NCBI GenBank assembly: GCA_030562195.1
Contig: JAUJPP010000005.1
Span: forward strand, 11,342,826-11,406,825
Reading direction: 5' to 3'
Origin: Nipponacmea schrenckii
Lineage: Eukaryota; Mollusca; Gastropoda; Lottiidae
Length of the DNA: 64,000 nt
The translations under genes were made by a program, and so were the position numbers. The notes beneath the pieces are model-generated. The model was given only the letters and a program-made list of their open reading frames with translations. It was not told the origin of the DNA and ran no database searches. How positions within the stretch are numbered: the first letter of the stretch is position 1; each line of letters begins with the position of its first letter. Positions 55,901 to 64,000 of the stretch are shown piece by piece.

Positions 55901-58131
55901 TAAACAAATGAAATACAAAACTTAGTCCAAACTCTACTTTTCTATTCATAAAATGACTATAGTTGACTTGAAAATATTTATTTTGCACATCAGTAATACT
56001 TTTAACTACCTTTAGATGAGTGGAACCACAAACAGACTAACCTTATATTCTCAATTTATTCCAAAATATGAAATATTTGTAGTTATATCAAATCAATGTA
56101 ATCAGCAAGAAAGTATACTTAGATTTAAAAGTGAATGGCTTTATGTGGCCCGATTGCATGAACATTACTTAGTAACTTGATAACTTAAAATAACCAAAGA
56201 ACAAAACAAAAAACAATATTTTTCAACTCTTCAATGCTACGCTGGATCAAACGTGATATTGACATTTGGCCCTCAATGACTGCCGAGACAAGCGGTTTTA
56301 TATATTATAGCACTTTAGCACAAAGTATAGCAGAAACCTGGCACCGGCTGATATCAGCATATCACATTACGTTGAGCCAAACTGATGAGCTCATTGAAAA
56401 AGTTGGGGTCACTCCGAGAAAATTTAGTTGGGGTCACTCACAGAAAATTAAGTTGGGATCACTCACAGAAAATTAAGTTGGGGTCGGTCCAGTTGAAGTC
56501 ACCCCAAATAAAAAAAAGTATGAGGTACGTGAAAAAGTTGGGGTCACCCCAATCATTAAAGTTGTTCGAGTTGGGTACGGTTAATGTTCCCAACTTTTTT
56601 GAGTTTTGATGGAATGACCCCATCTTTTTTGTATTCTACCATTCTTCCAGGGGGGGGGGGGGGCTGATAACCCCCTGCACATCCCCCCCCCCCTCTTGTG
56701 CGGCCCTGGTTAATATGATTCTAAAAGCGATTATTTTTCGACTGGACATTCCTTACTATTATTCAGTACTCTTATTTTGTTTATCGATGACGTAGTGCTG
56801 TATTTTGAACCACGTCTTGTCCTTGTCGATCAGAATCAACCATCCGTAGCATTGAACTGTGAATAAAAATGCAAACAAATGCCATTATTGTTACTGTATT
56901 TAGTTTTGTTGGATATGATATGCAGCATTCGCATACAATGCGTTTTACAAAATTTCGTCCGACGTCAAGGGAAATAACCCAAACCTGATTTTGGCGGTGT
57001 CCAAGTTATGTTCAGATAAGCGTCAAACCATTCATCTGAATCGTCCTTCAGATAAGAAGACGCAAATAATGTTGCTGGTTTTTCAACAGACTTGTGAAGA
57101 TTATCAGGAACAATCTGCACATTTTCGTCTGTTTTGCATCCTGTGAAAGACAAAATTTGACAATCAGGGCTATGTGTTAGAGGGTAAAGGTTAGAATAGA
57201 CGAGGTATGATTTCCGTCCCGGTTTATCGAAATAGGAAATACAAGAAGCGAATATATTTTAGGTTGGGTTCCTAGCAAGATCCGGACAAAATTCGCTTCT
57301 ATTATTTTCTGCTTTATATCGATAAGTTCGAACACTGAAATTTTTAACAGCATAAATGACATAATAATAATAAACCTTTTTTTACTTGAGTCAAATAGAT
57401 CCAATTCATGTCTAACATTCAGCCCAAATAACAATACAATGTACAATTTGTTTAGAAATACACTAGTTCATTTGTATTAGATAGACATATTTAATTCCTG
57501 TGATCAAGTATATGTCTATTTATCTGTTTTATCCTGTATGATGAGTAACGTACATCACTGACATTGGGTAGGGTTGACCAGTACCGGGATCGAACTTACT
57601 CACCTTTCTGGTATTCTAAACATTTTAATTCCCTCTGAAATACGAAAATTGATATGATCGAATTATTATTAAAACGATGAATGATGCACAGAAAGCAGTA
57701 AGGTTATTACGAACGTTTACGTAACCAATGTAATGCGTTGCGTAACTTTTGAGATAGTATTGTATGCGTAGCGTCCCTGTTGCGTTTAAATTGACCGCTT
57801 GGATTTGCAGAGATTATTGAACATGTAAAAAATGTCCGAACTTACTATGCGTGTGTTTGCGATCGCATACGTGCTTGTTGCGTACTTCAAGAGCTGCATG
57901 TGTAATTGCAAATTGCGTTTGTTGCGTATACATGTACATAACTCGTATGTTTCAGTAAACGATATTGTGTGAATGACATAATTATCAAAATGATTTATGA
58001 ATAACCATGACAACTCTTACCTCGTTATGTAAATTTGTAACTTGTAGATTACATTGACTTGGTGAAAACACGCAGTCACACTGCAGCCATGACGAACATA
58101 AACACAAATATAGAAATAGAACATTGGTCAT
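49098..58131 (-). CDS. interleukin-17 receptor-like protein (11 exons)
   Basis: Exons on the minus strand: 58131-58021, 57634-57604, 57140-56985, 55402-55284, 54810-54681, 54260-54076, 53643-53572, 52735-52681, 52499-52347, 51425-51372 and 49969-49098. They join to 1938 nt (645 codons plus stop). Every intron is GT-AG and all phases agree. Residues 1-18 are a signal peptide (VLFLYLCLCSSWLQC). About 50-190 form the first fibronectin-like domain (LNITWTPPKS, NLKGFLLRF, YSIWIWSLP) and about 191-286 the second (VKVTFGFGSFNIEEFRVYL, VDAGTYVLQ, CGFRERC). 310-332 is the membrane helix (MLIIFLIFIVCLIVFGISS). About 362-510 is a SEFIR domain (KSILVLSAEDHY; FVLIVTSESAAKLV). The remainder is an acidic Ser/Glu-rich tail. 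Family members bind IL-17 cytokines outside the cell and recruit Act1/CIKS-type adaptors through SEFIR. Which ligand it binds is unknown. Confidence 0.88.
50575..50775 (+). mobile_element. SINE-A copy in intron 10
   Basis: Plus strand, antisense to the receptor: cagcgaaaaagcgtttagtc, ctacaggctgtgaacgctaa and tgcgtgtcttcattagccta. No tail is preserved. Confidence 0.65.
51372..51425 (-). CDS. IL-17R-like exon 10
   Basis: tgtattttag|GTGCTA to CCTCAAG|gtacgt. 54 nt of juxtamembrane sequence ANQTTPMTAITMDPVPQ, phase 1 at both ends. Skipping it would keep the frame. Confidence 0.82.
51995..52315 (-). mobile_element. SINE-A, full length, in intron 9
   Basis: Sense to the receptor. The head at 52315 has ttcactgagtaagatgc (A-box region) and ccagggttcaatcctggc (B box). 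The body contains cagtgatgcaggtcagagag and gttgtccgtcttcatta, and it ends at 51995 with the ATTTC tail. It is the best preserved tRNA-like head in the window and lies only 32 bp from the donor of exon 9. Confidence 0.8.
52347..52499 (-). CDS. IL-17R-like exon 9 (membrane helix)
   Basis: catattgtag|GTTCCG to AGTAAAA|gtaagt. A hydrophilic Ser/Glu stalk, then about 23 hydrophobic residues, then basic KSRSK, which orients the C-terminus to the cytoplasm. Confidence 0.9.
52681..52735 (-). CDS. IL-17R-like exon 8
   Basis: ggacaatag|AAATTA to CGAAAGG|gtaagc. Encodes KLCGFRERCIELNATIRK with a Cys pair and a sequon (NAT). The acceptor has a weak pyrimidine tract. Inclusion is needed for phase (exon 7 ends phase 0, exon 9 needs phase 1). 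Confidence 0.75.
53170..53560. repeat. direct duplication in intron 7
   Basis: About 170 bp (gtttaacgtcctgctaattt to actcgtagtcttaaatcatg) occurs at 53177-53345 and again at 53367-53535 with few differences. The start of each is a SINE-A-like 3' end, minus strand. Confidence 0.85.
53572..53643 (-). CDS. IL-17R-like exon 7
   Basis: ctattttcag|AGTAGA to CTGCAG|gtgtgt, phase 0 at both ends. Encodes SRSIDPKRGTVSFKDVDAG and TYVLQ. Confidence 0.86.
53755..53835 (-). mobile_element. SINE-A 3' end in intron 6
   Basis: Diverged minus-strand terminus: cattgcacactgcatggcat and an ATTTC tail near 53760. Confidence 0.5.
54076..54260 (-). CDS. IL-17R-like exon 6
   Basis: tatttcag|AAAACC to TTTAAG|gtaact. 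Encodes the first strands of domain 2, VKVTFGFGSFNIEEFRVYL. Confidence 0.88.
54681..54810 (-). CDS. IL-17R-like exon 5
   Basis: gattgcag|GCTGAA to AGTGCTG|gtacgt. Encodes AEFNHNVGPVYDASTYSIWI, closing the first domain. Confidence 0.88.
54875..55130 (-). mobile_element. SINE-B, near full length, in intron 4
   Basis: Sense to the receptor: gaaaatgtcggacttgaatt block at 55110, ccagtccaccaagctgtaaa, gccgagaggtttggccaagg and ggacttgtgaacctaagttg, with a (TTTC)n tail at 54880. The tRNA-like head is cut off or degraded. Confidence 0.8.
55284..55402 (-). CDS. IL-17R-like exon 4
   Basis: tctttcag|CCACTG to TGGAAG|gtacgt. Encodes TALKNLKGFLLRFST and YCRTFLIEDG, the IL-17R strand with the conserved Cys after a 'GFL' block. 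Confidence 0.88.
55445..56708. mobile_element. hAT-like non-autonomous DNA element in intron 3
   Basis: 11-bp terminal inverted repeats cagggccgcac (55445-55455) and gtgcggccctg (56698-56708) bound 1264 bp. G homopolymers lie just inside both ends (55471 and 56651), and C-rich DNA lies at the right. The interior has aagttggggtcactc-type short repeats near 56400-56600 and no transposase. CAGGG-type ends are typical of hAT elements, but the flanking 8-mers (atttagat and gttaatat) do not match well, so a target duplication is not confirmed. Confidence 0.55.
56985..57140 (-). CDS. IL-17R-like exon 3
   Basis: tctttcacag|GATGC to AAATCAG|gtttgg. Contains DEWFDAYLNITWTPPKS, the opening strand pattern of the first receptor domain, with an N-glycosylation sequon (NIT). 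Confidence 0.88.
57360..57425 (-). mobile_element. CR1-like LINE 3' tail in intron 2
   Basis: The minus strand has gggctgaatgttagacatg, then a diverged end and (TTA)n. Related to 35310-35405. Confidence 0.5.
57540..57603 (-). mobile_element. SINE-A head remnant abutting exon 2
   Basis: Minus strand, immediately after exon 2: gtgagtaagttcgatcccgg, then tactggtc and aatgtcagtgatgtacg. This resembles the SINE-A B-box region and first body block. If correct, the donor of the microexon comes from, or lies next to, SINE sequence. Confidence 0.4.
57604..57634 (-). CDS. IL-17R-like exon 2 (31-nt microexon)
   Basis: tatttcag|AGGGAATT to CCAGAAAG|gtgagt encodes RELKCLEYQK and changes phase 0 to 1. 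Without it, exon 1 (phase 0) and exon 3 (needs phase 1) cannot be joined in an open frame. That requirement is the main support for it. Confidence 0.7.
58021..58131 (-). CDS. IL-17R-like exon 1 (signal peptide)
   Basis: ATG at 58131, 37 codons, phase 0 end at AACGAG|gtaaga. The hydrophobic core is followed by cysteines (QCDC, SQC). This ATG is chosen because it gives the only signal peptide in frame with exon 2. Confidence 0.82.
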
Positions 58132-60530
58132 ATTGAACTGTGTCAGTTAATTGTACTATAAATCAAATGTGACGCTAATTTACGCATCCTTTAATTATAA
58201 ATAATATTTATATGCATTGCGAAATGCAGGGTGGTGCATAAAAATATACTTATTGTGGTCCACAAAACTATATATCTATTTTCCCTTGATTATTCCACGT
58301 AAATGTAGATTGTTGAAGTACCACCGTCAAGTCAGCGACCAGATTAGTTAATTATTTGATACATTCACTTTGAGTGGACAAAACATTAGAAAAATTTTAA
58401 AATATCGTCTTATAAAAGTCAACTGATCATTTTATTTGAAACATTTGACAGAAAGGCACATTTTACATCAACAAGTCCAAGTCCTTGCGTACATACCACA
58501 TATTTTGTCAAAAATCTAAATTTCCTGGCCACTATAACACCTCAACTGAATCTTGATAGAATCCTTTTTAATCGAGAACGTCAACAAAGAAAACTGGGTA
58601 GATTTTCGAAGAACCACCCTTTAAATGTATTGTATCGGAAGTTACTCTTATTTCATTCATGTCAAGGGTCAACTTTGGGCTAGGAAGTAAAATGTGACAG
58701 AAGAGGGTTGAACATTCGCTTCCCATCGAAATACTTCATTTCATTATACTAATCTACTCGTCATTTGACCTATTTTTTCAGTGGTCATTTATTCTCATCT
58801 ACGGGTCGTCCACGAACAACGTCAAATAACGATGTATTGAAAACATGTTTGATCGTGTAGACAAAGCTAAAGATGTGTTTTGATCGAAACTGCTCCTAAT
58901 TGCAATTACATTAATCAATTTTTATTGGACAATATTTAGCTAAGAATATGTAATTTTCCCTCACGTGTAGCCTACTACCACGGTCTCGAGGAAGTATGAC
59001 GAATTGGGTGTGGATTGATACGATGGGCGTAGATGCATGGCAAAACTTAAAAAGAGTTATCTTATCTTGTTCTCAGGTGGCGATATGTTTAAAACGTGCC
59101 TTAGTTCCTATCTGTAGCTGCCTCACAAAGAGTTGGCTAAGAACGAAAAGTTTTTGTAAGATGGAAAAATAAAAACCTTATTACACTCATTATGTATGAG
59201 TAAAGATCCCTCCACAGTACCGTCCTTCTACTGCCCTGGCCAAAAGTTTTTCATTGCGTACTGCATAAGGTTGTCTGTCGTAACAATCAGAGCAAAAACA
59301 GTTGGACGTAAAACTCCATGTGAACCTATTTCACAGGAATATTAAACTTGTTATTGCTATGCATGTCACCGAATTTCATATCTATATTTAGACATTTCTC
59401 TTTACGACTCGCATAAAAAATTTCGTATATTTAGTAATCCGGTGAATTATCCGTAATTGAACCGTTACCGACTTTTTTCATTACACAATATTTTGAAAAA
59501 TTACCCTTCTATAGTACTATTGTAATTCTAAGAACCTCAGATGGTTTGTATCGTGTGATTCTAGTTGTTTACAACAAGCTCATGTATCGTTCCTTGACCC
59601 TAGGACGTCCTGCTTTCGCCTTGCATAATTCCTGGCCGGAATTGCAAACAAAGGTATCCGATTGGATACAATTCTATTCATATTGACCAAACCACACCCA
59701 CAATGTTTCTAGGATATCGCAGCCAATAAAATCCAATCACTCGTTATGGATTTGCATGTCAACGCCTACAAAGCTACGTGTAGTGGGCCTAGTTTTACAC
59801 CGATCAAATGTTGTTTTCGGGATAGGATGCAATATATGCTGCCTTTTTGACTCCTCTAACCACAACATAGGGGAAGCCATGTGTCCTTTACACAATGCGA
59901 TTATCGGTCAGCGACCTTGAGTGACTATTTGGTTCAGATTCTTATATCGGAAGGCACCGCCTCAGCCTGGGAATATATAAACGAATTGGACTTATTATAT
60001 AAACAAGATTAAATGACGATTTCCTGTTTATCTATCACTATTTATTTTATTTCTGTTTTGTTACTGGTAATATAATTAAATATAGCAATAGAGTTGAATG
60101 TAAACTCAAATTCTGTAGAATATTACATATATCAGAATAATTATAAGAGGAGCCTACATGTTTCACAAAAACTTAACATAGAATGATTTTAGTTTCCCAA
60201 TGGTCGGATTGGTCAATCACTAAAATTGAGTTTTTATTAACCAATCAGGTTACTGTATTTCTTAAAATCTTGATAAAAAATAAATAAATAAAATCTTTGT
60301 TAAAATTTTGTGAAACAGGTCCCTGGTCCCTAAGACCCAGATTCTGTTTGTTCGTAACTCACAGGCGTATACGTATCCGTATGCGTGTACGTGATCCGTA
60401 GTACCTGACACGAATACCTGTACCACCAAACATAAGTTTCCAGTTTTCAGCAAGCACCTATTTAGTTAGCATTCACAATCTAACTCCCCTGTAAAACATA
60501 ACTTTCTTCTCGCTTATCCAGTCACTGATT
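58132..60530. other. intergenic between divergently oriented genes, repeat relics
   Basis: A weak TATA-like minus-strand catataaata occurs near 58208-58217, upstream of the receptor ATG. 58978-59035 holds one unit of the 43-bp minisatellite family. 59200-59335 is a SINE-A 3' part (plus). 59695-59835 matches 35966-36105. No other gene was seen. Confidence 0.4.
59200..59335 (+). mobile_element. SINE-A 3' part
   Basis: gtaaagatccctccacagta, ttcattgcgtactgcataag and ttggacgtaaaactccatg. Confidence 0.6.
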
Positions 60531-60540
60531 TATATATAAA
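60531..60540 (+). promoter_or_regulatory. TATA-like box of the EF-hand gene
   Basis: tatatataaa about 120 bp upstream of the ATG at 60656. A start site near 60562 would leave a 5' UTR of about 95 nt. Confidence 0.4.
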
Positions 60541-60655
60541 TATCTTGAACCCTTGAAATCTGGGGCGTTCAGGTAGAAACATTTCGTTTTGTTGAAAATG
60601 TGAAAATGTTCACGCGATGAAGAAAAGAGTGTAGAGGATTTAGATTTGACTTAAA

Positions 60656-61679
60656 ATGTGGCCTTACATAGAGGTTGTGTTTTTTCTCGGAATATTAATT
60701 TGTTCGGGTTATCTTGCTGAATCGAATGGAATTAAAAGCAACTCAGAGATCCCTTCGAAAAGAATCGGTGAAAATGATCCAAAATCATTACTTATCAGCG
60801 ACAGTGGTCTGGCTACAAGTGCAAGTCGTGATATCGACGCTGAGACCCTAGGGTATAGTGACAGCGTCCGATCAGAAAGTAGTAATCGTGATATCGACGC
60901 TAAGGACATAGCGTATAGTGACAGCGTCCGATCAGAAAGTAGTAATCGTGATATCGACGCTAAAGACATAGGGTATAGTGACAGCGTCCGATCAGAAAAT
61001 ATTAATCGTGATATCGACGCTGAGACCACACCATATAGTGATAGTGATCGATCTGAGAGTGACGCTGATGCAAGTGATTCTAAGACCACACAATATAGTA
61101 ACAGTGATCAATCTGAAAGTGACAATGATGCTAGTGACGCTAAGACCATTGACTATAGTGACAGCGACCGATCAGAAAGTAGCAATCGTGATATCGACGT
61201 AAAGACCATAGGTTATGACACCGGTCAATCTGAAAGTGACAATGTTGAAAGTGATTTTAAGACCACACTACATAGTGACCGTGATCGATCTGAAAGTGAT
61301 AGTGTCACTGACGGACATGCAGTGAGGTCGAAAAACAGCAACGATCGTCTATCTAGCACGGTTACGTCTAGAGTGCGTCTTAATGCGATTTCTGAGATGC
61401 CAACGAATTATGGCAAAAATGAAATTAAGGACGTAAAAGATTTTTCTACGCCTCAACGAAATGGTCGTCAGAAAAAAAATCGGAGCAAACATAGACGGGA
61501 ACGTCTGAGATTAAACAAAGAACAAAGAGATGTGGCCTTTTTTGAACCAATTCGGATGCCTCAAACATTTGAAGAATACGATCACAACGGAGATGGATAT
61601 ATTTCCTTACGTGAGTTGGTAGACGTTACTGGAGCAGTAGTAAATGCAAAGTATGCTTTCTCAGATTCCGACAACGACA
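60656..61679 (+). CDS. secreted Ser/Asp-repeat protein with EF-hand (5' part of gene)
   Basis: The ATG at 60656 starts a signal peptide (VVFFLGILICSGYLA, cleavage near residue 21). Residues about 43-222 are about nine diverged 20-residue repeats of the type YSDSVRSESSNRDIDA, strongly acidic and rich in Ser and Asp. About 225-305 are basic (RQKKNRSKHRRERLRLN). Residues 309-320 are a canonical EF-hand loop, DHNGDGYISLRE, with all Ca-ligand positions filled (1 D, 3 N, 5 D, 6 G, 8 I, 12 E). At 61679 the exon ends in GACAACGACA|gtaagt, phase 1, inside what looks like a second loop (D-S-D-N-D). The open frame continues only 13 codons into the intron. Acidic secreted Ca-binding proteins of this build are common among mollusc shell-matrix and extracellular proteins. 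That role is inference. Confidence 0.78.
60788..61320 (+). repeat. 60-bp coding repeats in the EF-hand gene
   Basis: Three central units (60836-61015) are nearly identical at the DNA level (gtgacagcgtccgatcagaa), while outer units differ. Length variation between alleles is likely. Confidence 0.85.
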
Positions 61680-62174
61680 GTAAGTATTGTGCTGTACCAA
61701 CTATCTGGTCTGCATTTTAAGTCTTTTAAAGAAGTTGACAGTTCTCGATAGATTAGGGTATTTCTAAAACAAAATGTGGAAATTGATGGATTTACTAACA
61801 TAATTGAAAAAAAAGACACTTTCAAAGTTTGAATTTAAGTCAAAAGTGAGGCGGTTTTATAACGCTGTAGCCCTGGCGTTGTAAGCGAGGGAATAGTATG
61901 ATTAACTGAGATAGAAATGGCGATAGATTTATCACTTTTATCTGATAGGAGGTAGGAAATTTAGAGATAAACGCAAAAAACGGCACTTAAAAATTCCGCA
62001 TTCCTAATTAATTCCCCTTCTCTCTCCTTCAACGGCGTTTGATGTTGAACCTAATTAACAACATTTCGTATCAATGATGTTGATTAGACGATCATCAAGT
62101 GCAATTTCAGTCTTGTAAGAATTACACTGTACAGTAGCATCATCATTTGATCTAATATCTATGTGGACTCTGTA
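61680..62174 (+). other. probable intron of the EF-hand gene
   Basis: Starts with the donor gtaagtattg. No acceptor followed by an exon that completes the second EF-hand loop was found between here and 64000. The rest of the gene is presumably beyond the window or missed. Confidence 0.5.
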
Positions 62175-62305
62175 AAAAAAAGTAGGCTAATGCCGCTGTC
62201 CTGGCAAAATTTACAAAATTTGAAATTACATAGCGTTGCCCGTCTACATCAGCCCATAAGGTGCAGAATAGTAGGACGTAAAACTCAATTCATTTCATTT
62301 TTCTG
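62175..62305 (+). mobile_element. SINE-A 3' half
   Basis: aaaaaaagtaggctaatgcc, gctgtcctggcaaaatttac, cgttgcccgtctacatcagc and ggacgtaaaactcaattcat, with an ATTTC tail. Confidence 0.75.
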
Positions 62306-62639
62306 TAAAAAGGATGTCGAGGTGTTTCCTAATGGTATACGACGCCTCTACAAGACTTACTCTTTGGTAGCTTGATATTCAAGAATATCCTTGGGATAAA
62401 TGCTTATAGCTAAATTTTTGAAGTTTTAGGACGACCTTACGATACGATAAATGTATCTGTGCATAAACACGTATCACCTATACAGCAATAATATGTTGTG
62501 AGTTAAGATATTATTTACAATATATTACAGAATATGGGTGAAACCGACATGTATTGTACATTTGTATTAATCTCATAATCAATTACGACAGTTGAATGCA
62601 GTATTTTTGCAGTGTATAAAGAGGTTAACACCTATTACG

Positions 62640-63080
62640 TCGCCTAGATACAGTTATCTAAAATTATTGTTTAAATATAGTGTCTTAAATTATTGTTTAA
62701 ATAAAGTTGTCTTAATTGTTGTTTAAATAGAGTTGTCTAAGTTGTTGTTTGAATATAGTTGTCTTAATTGTTGTTTAAATATAGTTGTCTAAAAATATTG
62801 TTTAAATATAGTTGTCTAAAAATATTGTTTAAATATAGTTGTCTTAATTGTTGTTGAAATATAATTGTCTAATTATTGTTTAAATATAGTTGTCTAATTA
62901 TTGTTTAAATATAGTTGTCTTAATTGTTGTTTGAATATAGCTGTCTTACATAATTGTTTATAGTTTTCTAAAATAGTTTTCTCAAATAGTTTTCTAAACT
63001 CTTTTCTAAAATAGTTGTCTTAAATAGTTTTCTAAATAAGTTGTCTAAAATTCTTGTTTATAGTTGTCTAAAATAGTTAA
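62640..63080. repeat. AT-rich 25-30-bp tandem repeat, about 15 copies
   Basis: Degenerate units of attgtttaaatatagttgtc plus taaa, decaying to agttttctaaa toward 63070. Confidence 0.85.
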
Positions 63081-63694
63081 AACCGTATCAATTGGAAGTG
63101 GCGTTATTATCATCCAATCATTATATTCTTGCGCTTATCGTTTTAATATTAGGATAATTAATAACTTAACTACTCTTAGCCCTTTTTAAAACGCAAATAT
63201 ACGTTTGATTAACAGTAATACTGGAGTAAACCATTTTCTGACTATACGCAAAAATGTTTACAATTATCACTTCCGTCGATATGATTGTATTCAATTGCAG
63301 AAAGGGTCGGATTTGCATTTTAGAAATTGATAAGTGAAATTGAAAATAAACTTTATCATTTAAGTTTGACGTCTTTTTAACTCTTTATCTCGTAGATTAT
63401 ATACAGTACCCATAACTTCTAAAATATATTACAACACGTGTAAAGTTATTGCCGATTCTTTTCAAACAGAATTATATGTCTCACTGAGTTTTTTGAACAA
63501 CATTTAAATATAAATAACTTGAACGTCGAACATATAGATATATCAACAAAGAAAAACTCTAAAACCTATTTTTATTCTGTAAAAATGTAACTTGAAGGCA
63601 ATGTATGTTATAAACGCAAAAATATTTTTTGTGAAATTATGGTCTACAGGCAAGGAATACGTTTGTCAAGACTTTGACTCGTATTTTGTATGAT
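63081..63694. other. AT-rich, nothing recognised
   Basis: No exon or element was seen. Confidence 0.3.
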
Positions 63695-64000
63695 TTTAGT
63701 GCTAGGTTGCCTTAGGGTCTCAACTTCTAACACTTTTTCTAGGATGTCAAAAGGTTTTGACTTCTAAACTGTTTTTAGGATATCCCAGGGTCTTAACTTC
63801 TAACACTGTTTCTAGGATATCCTAGGGTCTTAACTTCTAACACTGTTTCTAGGATATCCTAGGGTCTCAACTTCTAACACTGTTTCTAGGATATCCTAGG
63901 GTCTCAACTTCAAACACTGTTTCTAGGATGTCAAAAGGTTTTGACTTCTAACACTGTTTCTAGGATGTCAAAGGGTCTTAACTTCTAACTCTGTTTCTAG
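63695..64000. repeat. 37-bp minisatellite running off the window
   Basis: About eight units of ggtctcaacttctaacactg plus tttctaggatatcctag, spaced 37 bp in the regular part (63851 to 63888). Each regular unit has the 12-bp palindrome taggatatccta. Variant units have gatgtcaaaag instead. Confidence 0.9.

Noticed and set aside
56770..56861. Possible extra exon of the IL-17 receptor between exons 3 and 4 (encoding QCYGWLILIDKDKTWFK)
   Set aside because: It has an acceptor (attcacag) and phase would allow it, but the only usable donor is poor (AGA|gtactg) and the better donor lies after an in-frame stop. Joining exon 3 directly to exon 4 gives the expected receptor sequence.
60709..61089. 126-codon minus-strand frame
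   Set aside because: Antisense of the Ser/Asp repeats of the EF-hand gene.
61680..61720. Natural C-terminus of the EF-hand protein at 61720
   Set aside because: A consensus donor (gtaagt) at 61680 interrupts a second Asp-rich loop. The last 13 codons are best read as intron.

Overview
This is an AT-rich, repeat-dense window from an invertebrate nuclear genome. GT-AG introns, tRNA-derived SINEs, CR1-type LINEs carrying a 2A motif, a Penelope-like fragment, an IL-17-receptor gene with a SEFIR domain and a secreted Ser/Asp-rich EF-hand protein all point to a lophotrochozoan, most likely a marine mollusc. The species cannot be fixed from the sequence alone. No bacterial operons, CRISPR arrays, rRNA or intact tRNA genes were seen.

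Three host genes are supported. (1) A complete 11-exon minus-strand gene (58131 down to 49098) for a 645-aa type I membrane receptor of the IL-17 receptor family: signal peptide, two fibronectin-like domains, one membrane helix and a cytoplasmic SEFIR domain. All ten introns have GT-AG ends and matching phases. (2) The first exon or exons of a secreted, acidic, repeat-rich protein with an EF-hand (60656-61679, plus strand), which runs on through an intron past what I could follow. (3) A single signal-peptide exon with a well placed TATA box (12725-12657, minus), whose later exons I could not find. A fourth, weaker candidate exon (39804-39619, minus) lies in a duplicated block.

Layout: 0-12.6 kb is intergenic, with minisatellites, a terminal-inverted-repeat element (6178-7477), SINEs and a Penelope remnant. 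12.7-38.9 kb holds the orphan signal-peptide exon followed by long stretches of tandem arrays (60, 41, 21, 37, 60, 43 and 41 bp units), foldback sequences and SINE copies. 38.9-49.4 kb is a tandem segmental duplication of about 3.3 kb at the 3' end of the IL-17 receptor gene. The distal copy carries a frameshifted fragment of the receptor C-terminus. The proximal copy has received a young CR1-like LINE with a twin-priming (5' inversion) structure and a 16-bp target-site duplication, and the other copy preserves the empty target site. 49.1-58.1 kb is the receptor gene, with SINEs and a hAT-like non-autonomous element in its introns. 58.2-60.5 kb is mostly unannotated with SINE and minisatellite relics. 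60.6-61.7 kb is the EF-hand gene, and the window ends in AT-rich repeats and a 37-bp minisatellite that runs off the edge.

The most informative object is the 2A-containing LINE. Its insertion mechanism can be read directly because the unoccupied paralogous site is 3.5 kb away, and its ORF1 and endonuclease reading frames are separated by a single UGA in the same frame.
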